Assembly (NCBI GenBank): GCA_015680685.1
Contig: MNCI01013865.1
Span: 117,172 to 181,171 of the forward strand
DNA: 64,000 nucleotides
Direction: 5' to 3'
Source of the DNA: Gnetum montanum
Taxonomy: Eukaryota > Streptophyta > Gnetopsida > Gnetales > Gnetaceae
Below, piece by piece: positions 33,385 through 45,099 of the stretch. Within the stretch, counting starts at the first letter, position 1. Each line of letters begins with the position of its first letter. Both the position numbers and the translations under genes were made by a program. Below the pieces are notes generated by a model. The model was not told the DNA's origin. It was given only the letters and a program-made list of their open reading frames with translations, and did no database searches.

Positions 33385-34253
33385 TGATGAGTGGTGAGGT
33401 ACCCTTGCATCCAACCATATGAATCAAAAGCGTTCACGCATGACCTAGTCAAATTCTATGGACTTTATAGTTTCTAATGCACTAGCCCTCTAGGAGGTGA
33501 ATCTTGCCTTAAGATCATTCATTATCTTCCCAATCACACTTGTCACATACACTGGTATGGTTAAGTGTAATTGACACATCTAATTTTTATTATTTTATAT
33601 TTTATGGTTTGGTGTTTAAAGGGAGATAAAGTAATTAGATTAACTAATTAACTAGTATCTAACTAGTCCTAGCATAAGTATCCAGTCCCACTCTCCACAT
33701 ATGTCTTGAACTCACGTATCCACTACTAGGTTACCAACCACTATGCTACTAGGTGTACCAAGCAATGACACTACTAGGATTACCAAGAAAATACGTGTTA
33801 TGCTCAATGTGGTCATACTTATGTGTTTAATCTATGTAGCTTATCTTTCCTAATTTCTTCATTAGATTAATTACTAGAAAAAATTTAATAAATAAATAGT
33901 TAAAAATATTAAATGCATAAATGAAACATTTAATTTATCTAGAGTGCTAGAAGGTTTATCAAAAAGCTCATATTTATTACTGCACACATTGTTGTGCTCA
34001 AGTACAACAATGCTCAAATAAAGATCCATACACTTAATGACTCCTATTGTAGGTACTCAGGAGAAATATTCTAACTCTCAAATGAAAAAACTACAAGAGC
34101 TTAACTACTATTAAAATCTTATTTCCATAAATGCAGCTAGCAAGTGCATATTTATAGGCAAAAAGTGGACACTATGTTGACAAGGGCTAATTGATGCATG
34201 ATATGATGCGTCGATGGGGCCTTGTCAATGTAGGCAAGAAAAGTGACTCATCA
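33385..34253 (-). mobile_element. 5' LTR of element X
   Basis: 869 bp, TGATGAGTGGTGAGGTACCC at the left and GACTCATCA at the right on the plus strand. It contains the family core of GTTACCAA, GTACCAAG and ATTACCAAG repeats (33735-33790), a TATA box at 34149-34156 and CATCGATG-GGGCC units toward the right end. Confidence 0.85.
34149..34156 (-). promoter_or_regulatory. TATA box of the Athila-like LTR
   Basis: GCCTATAAATATGC on the minus strand. The same element is at 37314-37321, 60991-60998 and 63109-63116 (minus) and at 52403-52410 and 59495-59502 (plus). In the 55906 LTR it is CATAAATA, probably inactive. Confidence 0.6.
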
Positions 34254-36376
34254 ATATGGATATGGGTTCTCTCCCTAAGTGGATGGTGAATGTGTTTGGT
34301 GGTACTTTGAAGGGTAATAGTGATGCTAAAATGAGGCATGGCTTGTAGAGCTTCTTGGAAAAATAGATTGCTAAACATAGTACCCGTATGAATCTGGTTG
34401 CCTGTAAGGGTACTACTACCTTGGTGGTGGCATTCCCCATAATTGTAGTTGGTGCCATTATTGGTATTGCTCATATGGTTTTGGTGGAGCTCCACTTGGG
34501 CAATAATCTTATTGTTGCTCGTGGAACTGCCTTGGATTACCTTGGATGCTTACCTACGTGCTAGTTAAGGATTCAATGCGTACACCCCAGAATCTTGTAA
34601 GTGTGACACCATAGGATAACATCATTTTTGATGTTCATATTGATAGATGTCACAACCAAGCTCATCATCAGAGTCAGTTTCCACAACTTTCTCTATGATA
34701 GTAACTTTTCCCTTACCTCTTTAGTAGGCATGTTTAGCTTCTTTTCATCCCTATGTTCATGATTACTATTCTATTCTTTGGATGGTTTAGTAATCTCCAT
34801 AATAGTTTGCAACTTCCCATCTAAAGAATCTCATAATTTATCAACCTTTACTACAATCTTAGAAATAGATTTTGGATAGGTAAGATTTTCCTATTCATCA
34901 CTTCATCAAGTGGTGACTCCTCCTTGTCACAAAATTAGACCTCCCTTCCTGATGGAAGGATCCATAATACACTCTTCTGCACTTTCCCTTTTTTGCAAAT
35001 CACCTTCTTCTTTTGTTGTCTGCTCTATAAGCCTTTGATCTGATAAGGTCTATTCTTCCTTGGGCATAAACCCCAATAGTTCTAGCTTTTACTCTAATCC
35101 CATCTATGACATGGCAAAGTGATTCCCTTTAAGAATAACCATGACTAGGGCATTGGTGTAAGAGTGAATAATATTTATTCATGGTAGCATCTAAGGATTC
35201 ATGTATTCCTTATTTCTAGCCTTGGATTTTCCTTCTCAGGTTAGCCACTTTAGAGTACGTTTGGTATTTATCATTAAATAGTTCTAACATGGTAGTCCAT
35301 TAGCAAATGGATTCTAGCTCCAAGGACTGGTATCAGTTTTCAACTTCCTTGATGAGTGTCCTGGGGGAAAGCTTGAGTTTCTACCAATCATTCTTAATGT
35401 TTTGTAAGGCACAAGCATTGTGAAAATCTTGTAGGTCGATCTATAGATTAGATTTGTATCTCCCCTAAAATCTTGGAAAATCATTAATGTCTAAGCACTT
35501 GATCCTACTATCTTTCACATACTTGGTTTGGATCTTTACTACCTCTACAATGTTGAGCATGCTTCAAGTCACCAATAGAGGTTCATCATCATCATTGTGT
35601 TGATGACACCGATGATGGTTCTTGTCACCTCTACATTCTTGATGGTTTTGACGATCATTGTTGTCTCATTAATCACCTTCATTTTTGATTATTTCGATGA
35701 TAGCTTCTATGAGAACCAATAGATGAAGAGGAATGTTCGGAGCTAAACATAGAGGATGAAGAGGAAGGTGGACCACCACCATCACTGTAGTGTCTACCAT
35801 CCTTTTTTTGTTCATTGCAACCACCATTCTTAGATCCCTTGCCATTGTGATGTTTACTCAAGTCCCTACCTTGATTGTCACTTTTTCTAAACCTAGTTTA
35901 TGAATAGTGGATCATAGGTTGAGGGCAACATCCTCATTTCCAACAATAGGGATTGGAGAATCTTCATGTTGAAAACCTTCAAAGGAAGGATCCTAATTAT
36001 CATCTTGATTTTTAAGGAACAAGAAATTAGTGAATTGTTTCCTCTTTGTAAATGTGTGGTGCTTTGCCTAGTGTCAATCTCACTTGCATTGTGTTTTAAT
36101 GGATTGGTAGTCCTAAGTTTCATAATTGTCCACAATGTATTCCTCATGAAGAGCTAAGATGTCTAACCTTTTAAGGGTTTGAAGTACCATCCTAGGCATA
36201 GATTGATTAAGAGGCAATATGATATTACCCTCTATGTCACACCATCACAGCTACTCATCCTTGTGTAGGATGAAGATGAAGTCTAGTACATACTCATCTA
36301 GATGAATATATACCACTTTGCACTACTGTGGGACTAATAGTTTGACATCTTCATGCTTGTGAGAAGAAGAAGAAAT
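34254..36376 (-). pseudogene. gag fragment of a second Athila-like copy (Z)
   Basis: Aligns with 31265-33232 of element X over its whole length: same landmarks (35679-35861 SKHHNGKGSKNGGCNEQKKD, and the decayed knuckle near 34640). The start codon region at 36376 reads ATT instead of ATG. It stops abruptly at 34254, where the LTR of X begins. No pol of this copy is present on either side of X in the window. Confidence 0.75.
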
Positions 36377-36510
36377 TTTGTAAAACAAATAAAATTATCA
36401 ATGTGGTTTTTTAATTGAATGGCATTTGAGAGTGATCTTAACCTAGGGTTCATCCAATGATATAAATAATGTTCACTAATCCTAGATAGCACATGTTTCA
36501 ACAAATAAAG

Positions 36511-36529
36511 TTCCTAGAAATGGCACCAA
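36511..36529 (-). other. tRNA-Asp primer binding site of copy Z
   Basis: Minus strand TTGGCACCATTTCTAGGAA directly next to the LTR at 36530; degraded in its second half. Confidence 0.65.
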
Positions 36530-37518
36530 TGATGAGCAACAAGGTACCCCTATATCTAACCATATGAATCACAAATCATTCATGTTCAATCTAATCAAAT
36601 TCCAAGTACTTTATAGTTTCTAGTGCACTAGTCTTCTAGGAAGTAAAGCTTGCCCTAAGCTTATTCATTATCTTCCTGATTACACTTGTGAAGTACAAAG
36701 GTATGGTTAAGTGGAATTGAGGCATATGATTTTTATAATTTTTTGTCTAATGTTTTTGGATGTTTGAAGAAAGAGAGATAGAGTAATTTAATGACTAATC
36801 TAAATTAACTAACTAACTGGTCTCTAACTAACCCTAACATAAGCATCTATTACCACTTTCTATACACATCTTGAACCCACGTATCCACTGTTGGGTTACC
36901 AAGCACTATGCTATTGGGCATACCAAGCAATAACACTATTGGAATTACCAAGTGAATACATGCTACATTTGAAGTAGTTGTACTTATGTATTTAATCTAT
37001 TTAGATTATCTCACTTAATTAGCTTAATCAACTTAATTACTAGAAAACATTAAATAAATAACTAAAAATATTAAATGTATAGATGAAATATTTAAACTAT
37101 CCATAATGCTATATAAGGTTTATCAAGAAGTTCATCTTTATTGCCACACACACTATCGTGCTTAGGTACAATAATGGTTGAATAAATATTTTTACACTTA
37201 ATGAGTCCTACTGCAGGTACTCAAGAAAAATATTCTAGCTTTCAACTAAACAAACTACAAGAGCTTTGATACTACTATGAAATCTAATGCCATAAATGTG
37301 GCTGGTGAGCATGTATTTATAGGCCAAGATAGACCCTACATCAATAGGGCTACATCAATAGAACAGATTACATCAATGTGGCTACATTGATGCAACAGAC
37401 TATGTCGACAGGGCCTTGTTGATGGAAGCTAGTCAATGGAGCCCAGTTGACATAGTAGACTACATCAACGGGGCCTAGTTGATGGGGCCCAGTTGATGCA
37501 ATAAACCATGTTTCATCA
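36530..37518 (-). mobile_element. Athila-like LTR (copy Z, 989 bp)
   Basis: Left end TGATGAGCAACAAGGTACCCC. The right end, 'gtttcatca', is less perfect. It is longer than its relatives because the right (U3) end has an expanded array of CATCAAT-GGGGCC / GTTGATG units (37330-37505). TATA at 37314-37321. Confidence 0.75.
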
Positions 37519-37529
37519 CCTACCATGAC

Positions 37530-38170
37530 GATCTTTGTAACCATCATTTTTTCTGCATACTGGCCCCTACAAGGATCCTCATGAGCATCTTGAAAGATTC
37601 TTAATTGATGAGTATCATGTATACACCATCAAACCAAGCCATCAACTTAAACCTTGTAAAGGCTACTTTGGATCTCCATGTAATGCTTGACCTGGTGAAG
37701 AAACTATTGTTTCTTCTTATTGTCCCATTCTATTGTTGTCTCGTGTGAGAAGATAGGAAATGAACTCATCATACCAATTGGTAACCCTTGGTTCTTGAAC
37801 TTTAATGAATTTAGCAAAGAGGAGTTTATCTAAAAATTTATTAGATAAGGGCTCATCATCCTCTATGTTATCCCATTATAACCAAGACAAATTATTGATG
37901 ACTATGTTCTTGATTCCTTTCCTATCCACCATGGTAAGATCAAATTCTTTCAAAATGCAAAATCACTAGCCATTGTATGAAATGGGGACTAACTACTAGC
38001 TTACTTATCAAGAAATGGATGACACTATGGTCAATGTATACAAAAATTTCATATCCAAGCACATAGTACCTAAATTATTTCAAGGCATACACCACTACCT
38101 TAAGCTCCTTCTCAATGGTGGTGTAATCTAGTTGTGCACCAACAATGCTTTTGCTTACACAATGGATGTC
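37530..38170 (-). pseudogene. RNase H and integrase start, copy Y
   Basis: 37890-38170 on the minus strand parallels 28730-28990 of X (KELKVVVYALK-type start, VYIDHS remnant, LL-type end). Below 37700 it parallels the integrase linker and zinc domain and ends with a degenerate GGHYA-like stretch at about 37570. All frames broken. Confidence 0.6.
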
Positions 38171-38179
38171 ATATAAATG

Positions 38180-39260
38180 TTTTTGGTCATCCAATTATGT
38201 TAGAATCACTCCCAATGTGTATTTTAATGCATTTATTATTATGTAAAATGGTTTGTATCAATTTGGAACACAGAATTGGAGTTTCCATAAGTTTTTTCTT
38301 TAATAGTTGGAATTCTTGTTTGCATTCCTTGGTCCATTTGAAAGCTACATCTTTCTTTATAAGTTTCATTGTCAATTTGGTGATTTTAAAGAAATTATTG
38401 ATGAATCACCTATAGTAACTAGTGTGGCTAAGGAATGACCTCATATCATTCATAGTTTGAGGTTTCCTGGTGATACCTTAGCTGACCCTCACTTTTTCCA
38501 AGTCCATCTTAATCTCTTTTCCTAAAAGTCGATGCCCCAATATAATGCCTTCTTATACCATCAAGGGTCATTTTTTCCAATTGAATTGTAACTTGATCTC
38601 CACACAATGTTTTAGCACTTCCTCTAGATGATTCAAGTCTTGTTCAAAGTTGGTACCATAGGTGGAGAAATCATCCATGAAGACTTTCACGGCACTACTA
38701 ATTTGCTACTAAAAGATGCTAAGTACTAAGAGTTGGAAAGTTTCAAGGGAATTTCAAAGGCCAAAGGGCATCTTCTTATATTTAAAAGTCCTTGAGGGAC
38801 TTGTGAAATTTATCTTGGCCTAATCTTTTGGTCCTATCTAAATTTGGTTATAATTACTATAATCATCTAAAAATTGTAGTAGTTTTGTCATGCAATTGTA
38901 TTCAACATATGGTCCACAAATGGTAATGGGAAATAATATTTAAATATTTTCATATACAATAGCATGAAGTCTATATAGACTCTTCATTTTCCTTCTTTCT
39001 TTGGTACTATCATGAGTGAGCTTACTCACTTACTATCTACGACATGATAGATGAATCCTACCTTAGAAAGTTATTTCACTTCATCCTTAACAACTTGCTT
39101 ATGCTTCAGATTTAATCTCCTCTTTGGCTACCTCCTTAGTTTGATGGAGGAGTCCATATAGATTTAATGTTGGCATATCCTTGGATAGATTTCTGTTAAC
39201 TCATAACATGACCATGCAAAGGTAGGCCATTTGTTTACTACTCATAATAGCTTATTTTTC
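38180..39260 (-). pseudogene. Reverse transcriptase, copy Y
   Basis: 38187-38375 reads KKDVAFKWTKECKQEFQLLK and LMETPILCSK, the RT connection segment. The active site near 38680 is VKVFMDDFSTYG with both Asp present, unlike X. The upstream fingers and palm are recognisable but broken. Confidence 0.75.
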
Positions 39261-39679
39261 TATTCTTATGTGAGATTTACATTGATAATTACTAAATTTT
39301 CATTCTCATGAAAATCATATTCTAATTTTTCTAGTAAAGCCTTAAGTTCAAGGGGCTCCTGCTTAAAATCATCAAGGATTTATAGCTTCCTCCAATTCAT
39401 TTTTGTATTGTTGTGGAAGGGTTGGTAATGAATCTACTCCAATCCATGCATGTTAACTATATAAACACTTGTGAGAAGCTTCATTAATTTCATGCATATT
39501 TTTGATCTAGAGTTTTTTTATATTAGCCATGAGGTACTTTCTTGTTTTGTGGCTTCTACATATAGGCATCATTGAATTTTCAATGTCTCGGCATAATCAT
39601 TGCATGTTGTGATGAATGTACTTTTCATAGCCCATATCTTTTACACATAATGAAAACTTGTGTCACTATATGTGATGCA

Positions 39680-40080
39680 TGAAACTCACCTCTTCTCAAG
39701 ATTTTTGAATTTATTTTCCATGGATATTTCCAAGGAAAGATCTCTAATTTTCATCTTGACATCAATTTTATTAAGCTAAGCCCTTCCCATGATAATAGGG
39801 AATTCCCCCTTACAATTATCCATGTGGATCACTATAAAAATATACTAGATATAACCAACTATAGATAGTGATCACAATGTCCTCTACCAATCTCAAAAGA
39901 ATAAATATGGAATAAATTGCAAGCTTCAACCTAATGTTGCATTTCTTGAGTGGAGGTAGGTTCCAAGTCTTGTACATCTCTTGAGAAATTAAGTTTACCC
40001 CAAAACCTAAATTCAGTAAATCCTTACATGGATCATTTCATATGATTTGTAAATACATTAAGGGACTTCTAGGATCATAA
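39680..40080 (-). pseudogene. Protease, copy Y
   Basis: Minus-strand segments parallel 30570-30850 of X: a GRA-type IIMGRA remnant near 39785, an EDIVITIYSWLYLVYF-like flap near 39870 and the decayed active-site strand near 40000. No long open frame. Confidence 0.55.
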
Positions 40081-40199
40081 CATTTCATTGGAAGGTGGCC
40101 TTCCTTGATTCAATATGTGACTGTGTAGATCAACATGATAGTATGAACATTTGAGGGCTTTTGATTTAAAGGTACCTTGATGGAAATTTTGGAAGTAGT

Positions 40200-42600
40200 T
40201 AATATAGGGTTAGTAGACATAGATTTATGCAAGGGCTTTTATGGATTGTTTGACCTAAATAAAGGCCTCTTTTAAGGCTTACTCTTAGAACCACTCAGAT
40301 GGTCATCCAATTATAAGTTCACTACCCTCATGGATGTTCATTTTTGGGGTTGTAGCAGAATTTTCCCTTGCATAGATGGTGTAGGTGGTAAGGAAGTGTT
40401 ATTAGATGATGTAGCATGACTTAGTAGATATGGAGGAGGATATGTGAAAGGAAAATTAGTTCACAAAGTGGGTGTTCTATGATATTCGAGGGGCTAGTAG
40501 TGATGAGAGAAAGGAGTGTGGCTACTAGAGCCATAAGGAGTACAAGCTATTGGACATAATATCCATAAGCGTTTGGCTATTGATAAGGATATTACTACCA
40601 TAGTGGTGGCATCCTCCATGACTATGAAGTTTTTCATTTCCAACACTACTCTTGAGGTTGAGATAGCACTCCACTTGGATAATACTGTGTTGGGTTGAAC
40701 TACTTTCTATAATTGCCTTATGAATAAGACAATCTTTGAGGTGGCTTCTTTCTTGTAAATTTGGGATTCAATGTGTATAACTGAGATTCTTGTAGATGTG
40801 ACACTATAGGATAACATTCCTTGGAATATTTATATTACAAATATCACATTTTTCATCATCATTTTATGAACCTACAACCTCACCCACTACTACAACCTTT
40901 CCTTTTTATTGATAGTAATCCCTATCTATATATTTTCTTTTCCTTCTATCTCTATCTCTAGTTCCCTACTCCATTTTCTCTTCCATAATTTTAAGAGTAA
41001 TTTGGAACTTCCCATCTAAGAAGTCTCATATTTTGTTCATCTTAGCCAAAATTTTAGTAACAAATTTATAAATTAGTAAGGTTTCCTTTTGCATCACTTC
41101 TAGTGGTGCTTTCTCCCTTGAATTATAGAAACATAGGTCCCTTTTTTGAATGGAGGGGTTCATGTTATATTCCTCTCCACTTTCGTTTTTTTTCAACTCT
41201 CCTTATTTCTTTTCTACTTGATCAATCATCTTTTGGATCTGATGGGCTCTTATTTTAGAAATTCTCCCTTGGAAATATAGACCAATAATTTATCTAGTTT
41301 TGTTTTAGAGCCCATCTATAGTGTGGCAAAGCTATTCCCTTTGAGAGAATCCATGGCTTGAACATTGATGTAAGAGGGAGTAGTACCTACCCAAGGCTAC
41401 TTCCAAGGACTCATGATTACATTGCTTCTATCCTTGGATTTGTTTCCTCAAAGTGGACACTTTGAAGTACATTTGATACTTATAAATGAATAGCTTCAAC
41501 ATGGTACTCCATCTACAAATGGATTCTGGCTCTAAGAATGAGTACCAACTTTCAGCTTCTTTGATAAGTATCCTTGGCAATAATTTGAGATTTTCCCATT
41601 CATTCTCAATGTTTTGTAAAGCACATGCATCATGGAAGGCCTATAGATGATGTTGAGGATCAACATTATATCCTCCATTAAATTTATAGATATTATTCAT
41701 GTTAAGTGATTTAATTCTGCTATCCCTTTGATTCTTGGTAGGAATTTGAACTACTTTTGAAATATTAATTATATTCCTTGTAACCAACAATGATTCATCA
41801 TAGTAATCACATTCATTGTGGCCCCTATCATGTTCATGTCTTCTATGATGAGACCTATTATACCTCTATTATTGATGATCCTCCTCTTCCTCTTGTGATT
41901 GCCTAAGCTCCTAGTTCTTATCATTATGATGAAACTTTTGATCATCTCCATCTCAATCCTAATCACTCCTCCTTCTATCTTAGCCACAACTCCTATTAGA
42001 ATTTGATGATGAGAAGGATGGTGAAGATGGAGGACTAGGAGAATAGTGCCTACTAGTCCTTCTCCTATGGTCCTTTGCTTGTTCTCTCTTCTTATCTTTT
42101 TCTTTCTCTTTTTTCTTGTATGAACAACTAGGAGATATTTTCCCTGATGTTCTTTGGGCTTTAAACTCTACCCTTCCCTCACCTTGGTTATTTTCCAGGG
42201 TTAAGGTGTTGGTATCTTCTTGCCTTTGGAGGCTTCATGACATGTCTCCATGTATCAATATTTTATGAGTTGGAATTTTGAGCATTGATACTCTTGATGT
42301 GTGGTATGTTACTTGATACTCTAGGCCTAATGATTCAATCCCAAGCTTGATGATATTTGCCCTAAGCATGGTGAAAATAGACTAATCGGGAGGTAAGGAA
42401 ATATTATCCTCCATATCCCTTGAATGTCACTATTCATATTAATGGAAAATAACTGTATAATATGGATAGTAGGGGTTTAGATGTGCATAAACTACTTTCA
42501 ATTGTTGAGGTTTCTCATTGGTAGTCCTTTTATTCCAATCTTGTTGTTGATTAGAGTCATCAACATGGGGTGGTGATTCATTCCTACAAGAAGACGTCAT
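40200..42600 (-). pseudogene. gag, copy Y
   Basis: Probable start ATG 42600 (MTSSCRNESPP...), within 145 bases of the PBS. Parallels X and Z gag. The Arg/Lys-rich middle (41880-42160) has long runs of K, R, E and S. The knuckle near 40840 keeps CDIC but loses the His. The open frame 41769-41987 is out of phase with the protein. Confidence 0.65.
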
Positions 42601-42741
42601 TTCAATGATGTAGATAAAGTGTGACTTAGTATAATTTTATTATTATTATTTTGTATGAAAGAAAACTCATTATATTTTTCTTACAATGATTTTATATGGA
42701 TTCAATATTTGATAATACTTAGTACACTTAGCTAAACTAAG

Positions 42742-42760
42742 TTTTCAATAATAGTGCCAA
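42742..42760 (-). other. tRNA-Asp primer binding site of copy Y
   Basis: Minus strand TTGGCACTATTATTGAAAA next to the LTR at 42761; the first ten bases are near consensus, the rest decayed. Confidence 0.6.
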
Positions 42761-43640
42761 TGATGAGCAACATGTAGTCCCAACACCCAATCATATGAAT
42801 CATAAGTGTTCACATGTGATCCAATTAAATTTGATAGACTTATTTTCCCAAGTGGCTAATATTTCTAAATGGTGAATTATGTAGTTGTAAGTTGTTATCT
42901 TCTCAATCCATACTTGTATTAATCTGTGTCTATAGCTAAGTGTAGTTGAGCCATAAGATGTTCATTTTTATATTTTTGTATTATTTTCTCTTGATTTCTA
43001 ATTGATTAAATGAATAAATATTTAATTCTTAAATTAACTAACTCACTAATTAATTCATTAACTAACTATCCTAATGTAGAGTATCCATTCCCACTTATTG
43101 TACACATCCTAAACCTCTAATTAACACTACTTGGTTACCAAGTGTATACTGCTAGGTGTACCATGTATCAACTACTAGGATTACCAAGAGTTAATATATT
43201 ATGCTCAAAGTGGAAATACTTATATTTCTTATGAATAGTAATATTAATTGCTTAAGACTAAGAATGTAAATTACTGAAAAGTAGAATTATGATCGTCTAA
43301 GTGCTCTAATGGATAGAGAAAATCTAAATTTTATTACTGTCCATGCAAATGTGTCTAGTTACATATGCACTTGAATAAAATGTTGTACAATATCTTAAAT
43401 CCATGCTATGGGCACTAAGAGGGAAAATGTTCTAACTTTTGTGAGAAGAAATCGCAAGAATTTGGTTAAGGTTATGATCTAAAGGTGCCATAAATGCAAA
43501 GGATGTGTGCATTTATGTAGGCAATGACTATGTTAGCATCAATGTACTTGTGTCAACAAGGCTACATCAATAGGCATGGATCGATGCAACCTATCTTATT
43601 AATGGTTCATTAGCAACTAAGAAAAATGTAATGCTCATCC
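42761..43640 (-). mobile_element. Athila-like LTR (5' LTR of copy Y)
   Basis: Starts TGATGAGCAACATG and has the conserved terminal block (CCAATCATATGAATCATAAG), the GTTACCAAG / GTACCATG / ATTACCAAG core at 43130-43190, and ends near 'aatgctcatcc'. TATA degenerate. The right flank is unrelated DNA, so this is the outer end of the minus-strand array. Confidence 0.75.
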
Positions 43641-44686
43641 TTCAAATCTCTTAATCCATATAGCCTACATGTGTATGCCTCTATATAAAGTTCCAATTAT
43701 CTTCTACTTTCTATCCTAAAATGATATTAATTCAAATAAAGGTTATTGATGAAAAAATAACATTTCATTAAGTGGAGAGTTGATAGTTAGTAAAATGAGT
43801 TTAATTGGTTACCTCTTTATGTGTTTCAAATAATTCTTTTAATCTTTTATTTTTGATTATAACTTTGTTAGAACTTACTATCGAACCAATTTATGATGGA
43901 TTACTTTGTAGCTTATCTAATGAAATATCTCAACTCTTCAATCATTATATCCCTTGGAAAAACTATGCTCACTCTTTGTATCTTCAAAAATTATTTAATT
44001 AAAATTATAAACTTTGTGTTTAAATATTGAATAGTCTAGAGAAGTTTTAGTTTGGTTTTTATTGGATCTATGATCATCATATTTTATCATTTAACATTCA
44101 TCATGGTAGATAACATTACTAGATTTTTATTTAAAGTTGATGGATTTCAATATGGTGTGACCCATCTTAAGTTTCCTTCTTACGATGAATCCAATTTTAA
44201 ATTACAAATTCAATTCAAAAGTTTTGATTCCACTTTTATAATCATCATGGTAGTTTCATTCATGGAACTGATTTCTCTAAAATATTATTCTCTAAAGGTA
44301 AATTCTAAATTATTCTCAACTTCTTATAATAATGCTATGATTTTTTCTTTTCTAGTTGATGCAAATTTTTATTGATTTCCAAATGTAGATTTACAATATG
44401 ATGACTAGAATTTTGTAATGCTTTCTTCTAATAATTTTGTTCAAATAAGACACTTCGTTTTGTTCTTCCTAATGATGTATATGAGTCATTATTTTTCAAT
44501 CTTACATAACTAGATATGTTCCTTTAAATTTTGGGCTACATGCCTCATAATCCATAGTTAAATGATGTAAGATGGGAAAACATAACATTTAAATCATTCA
44601 TGATAGGTGTTATTCTCATTTTGTTTTCTTTGTTGAGCTAGGTAATGCTTTGATGATGTAACATGTCCTTGATATAGGGTTCTCTA
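43641..44686. other. AT-rich flank, no gene recognised
   Basis: Two plus-strand open stretches (43805-44002, 44052-44375) encode hydrophobic, low-complexity peptides with no motif. I cannot relate them to any family. Base composition alone can explain them. Confidence 0.4.
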
Positions 44687-45086
44687 TGTCAGCCTCTACG
44701 GTGGGCATTGCTATTCTCAAATAAAAAGAATAGGGGCAAATAGAGGTAACTGAATTTTCACTTTTTTATTTAATTGATAATGGCCTTTAAATGGGCAAAT
44801 ACATCAATGGAAAATAGCAAATTTGATAATGATTTACCCTTTAATTTCTATAATGGTCAACCCTTCAACTTCTATAATGACTGACCCTTCAACTTCTATA
44901 ATGACCAATCCTTCAAATTCTATAATGACCAACCCTTCAACTTTTATAATGAAAAACCCTTGAACTTCTGTAATGGTCAACCATTCAACTTCTAAAGAAC
45001 AAAAATAGCAACCAAATCCCTAAGGATAGTTCCTAAAGACTAGAACAAACAAAAAACACATGTTTAATAATTAAACACATTTAACA
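44687..45086 (-). mobile_element. 3' LTR of the copia element
   Basis: 400 bp. Includes a tandem array of ~24-bp CAACTTCTATAATGACC units at 44845-44997 (about six copies). Pairs with 49266-49638, which has fewer units. Confidence 0.85.
44845..44997. repeat. Tandem ~24-bp repeat in the copia LTR
   Basis: Units of the form CCTTCAACTTCTATAATGAC, six or so, differing at one to four bases. The 3' LTR (left) has more units than the 5' LTR (49427-49545), explaining most of the 27-bp length difference. Confidence 0.75.
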
Positions 45087-45097
45087 CCCTCCCATAA
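45087..45097 (-). other. Polypurine tract of the copia element
   Basis: Minus strand TTATGGGAGGG immediately before the LTR. Confidence 0.75.
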
Positions 45098-45099
45098 AC

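Larger units (their letters stand above)
4526..34253 (-). mobile_element. Athila-like LTR retrotransposon X, split by a nested element
   Basis: Order on the minus strand: LTR 34253-33385, tRNA-Asp PBS, gag, protease, RT, RNase H, integrase (interrupted at 27857/10326), extra ORF, PPT, LTR 5176-4526. Without the nested 17.5 kb and one TSD copy it is about 12.2 kb. The PBS, the CX2CX3HX4C Gag knuckle and the ORF after integrase point to the Athila lineage. No matching target duplication is seen: the left flank ends GCATT, and the right flank is the gag of copy Z. All genes carry stops, so it is dead. Confidence 0.8.
37519..42760 (-). mobile_element. Internal region of a third Athila-like copy (Y), truncated in integrase
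   Basis: On the minus strand: PBS 42760-42742, gag, protease, RT, RNase H and the start of the integrase zinc domain, which stops near 37530 next to the LTR of Z. Same order and homology as 28300-33384 of element X. The rest of its integrase, extra ORF and 3' LTR are not seen in the window. Confidence 0.8.

Noticed and set aside
43805-44375. Two small plus-strand genes
   Set aside because: AT-rich, hydrophobic, no motif, no homologous partner in the window.
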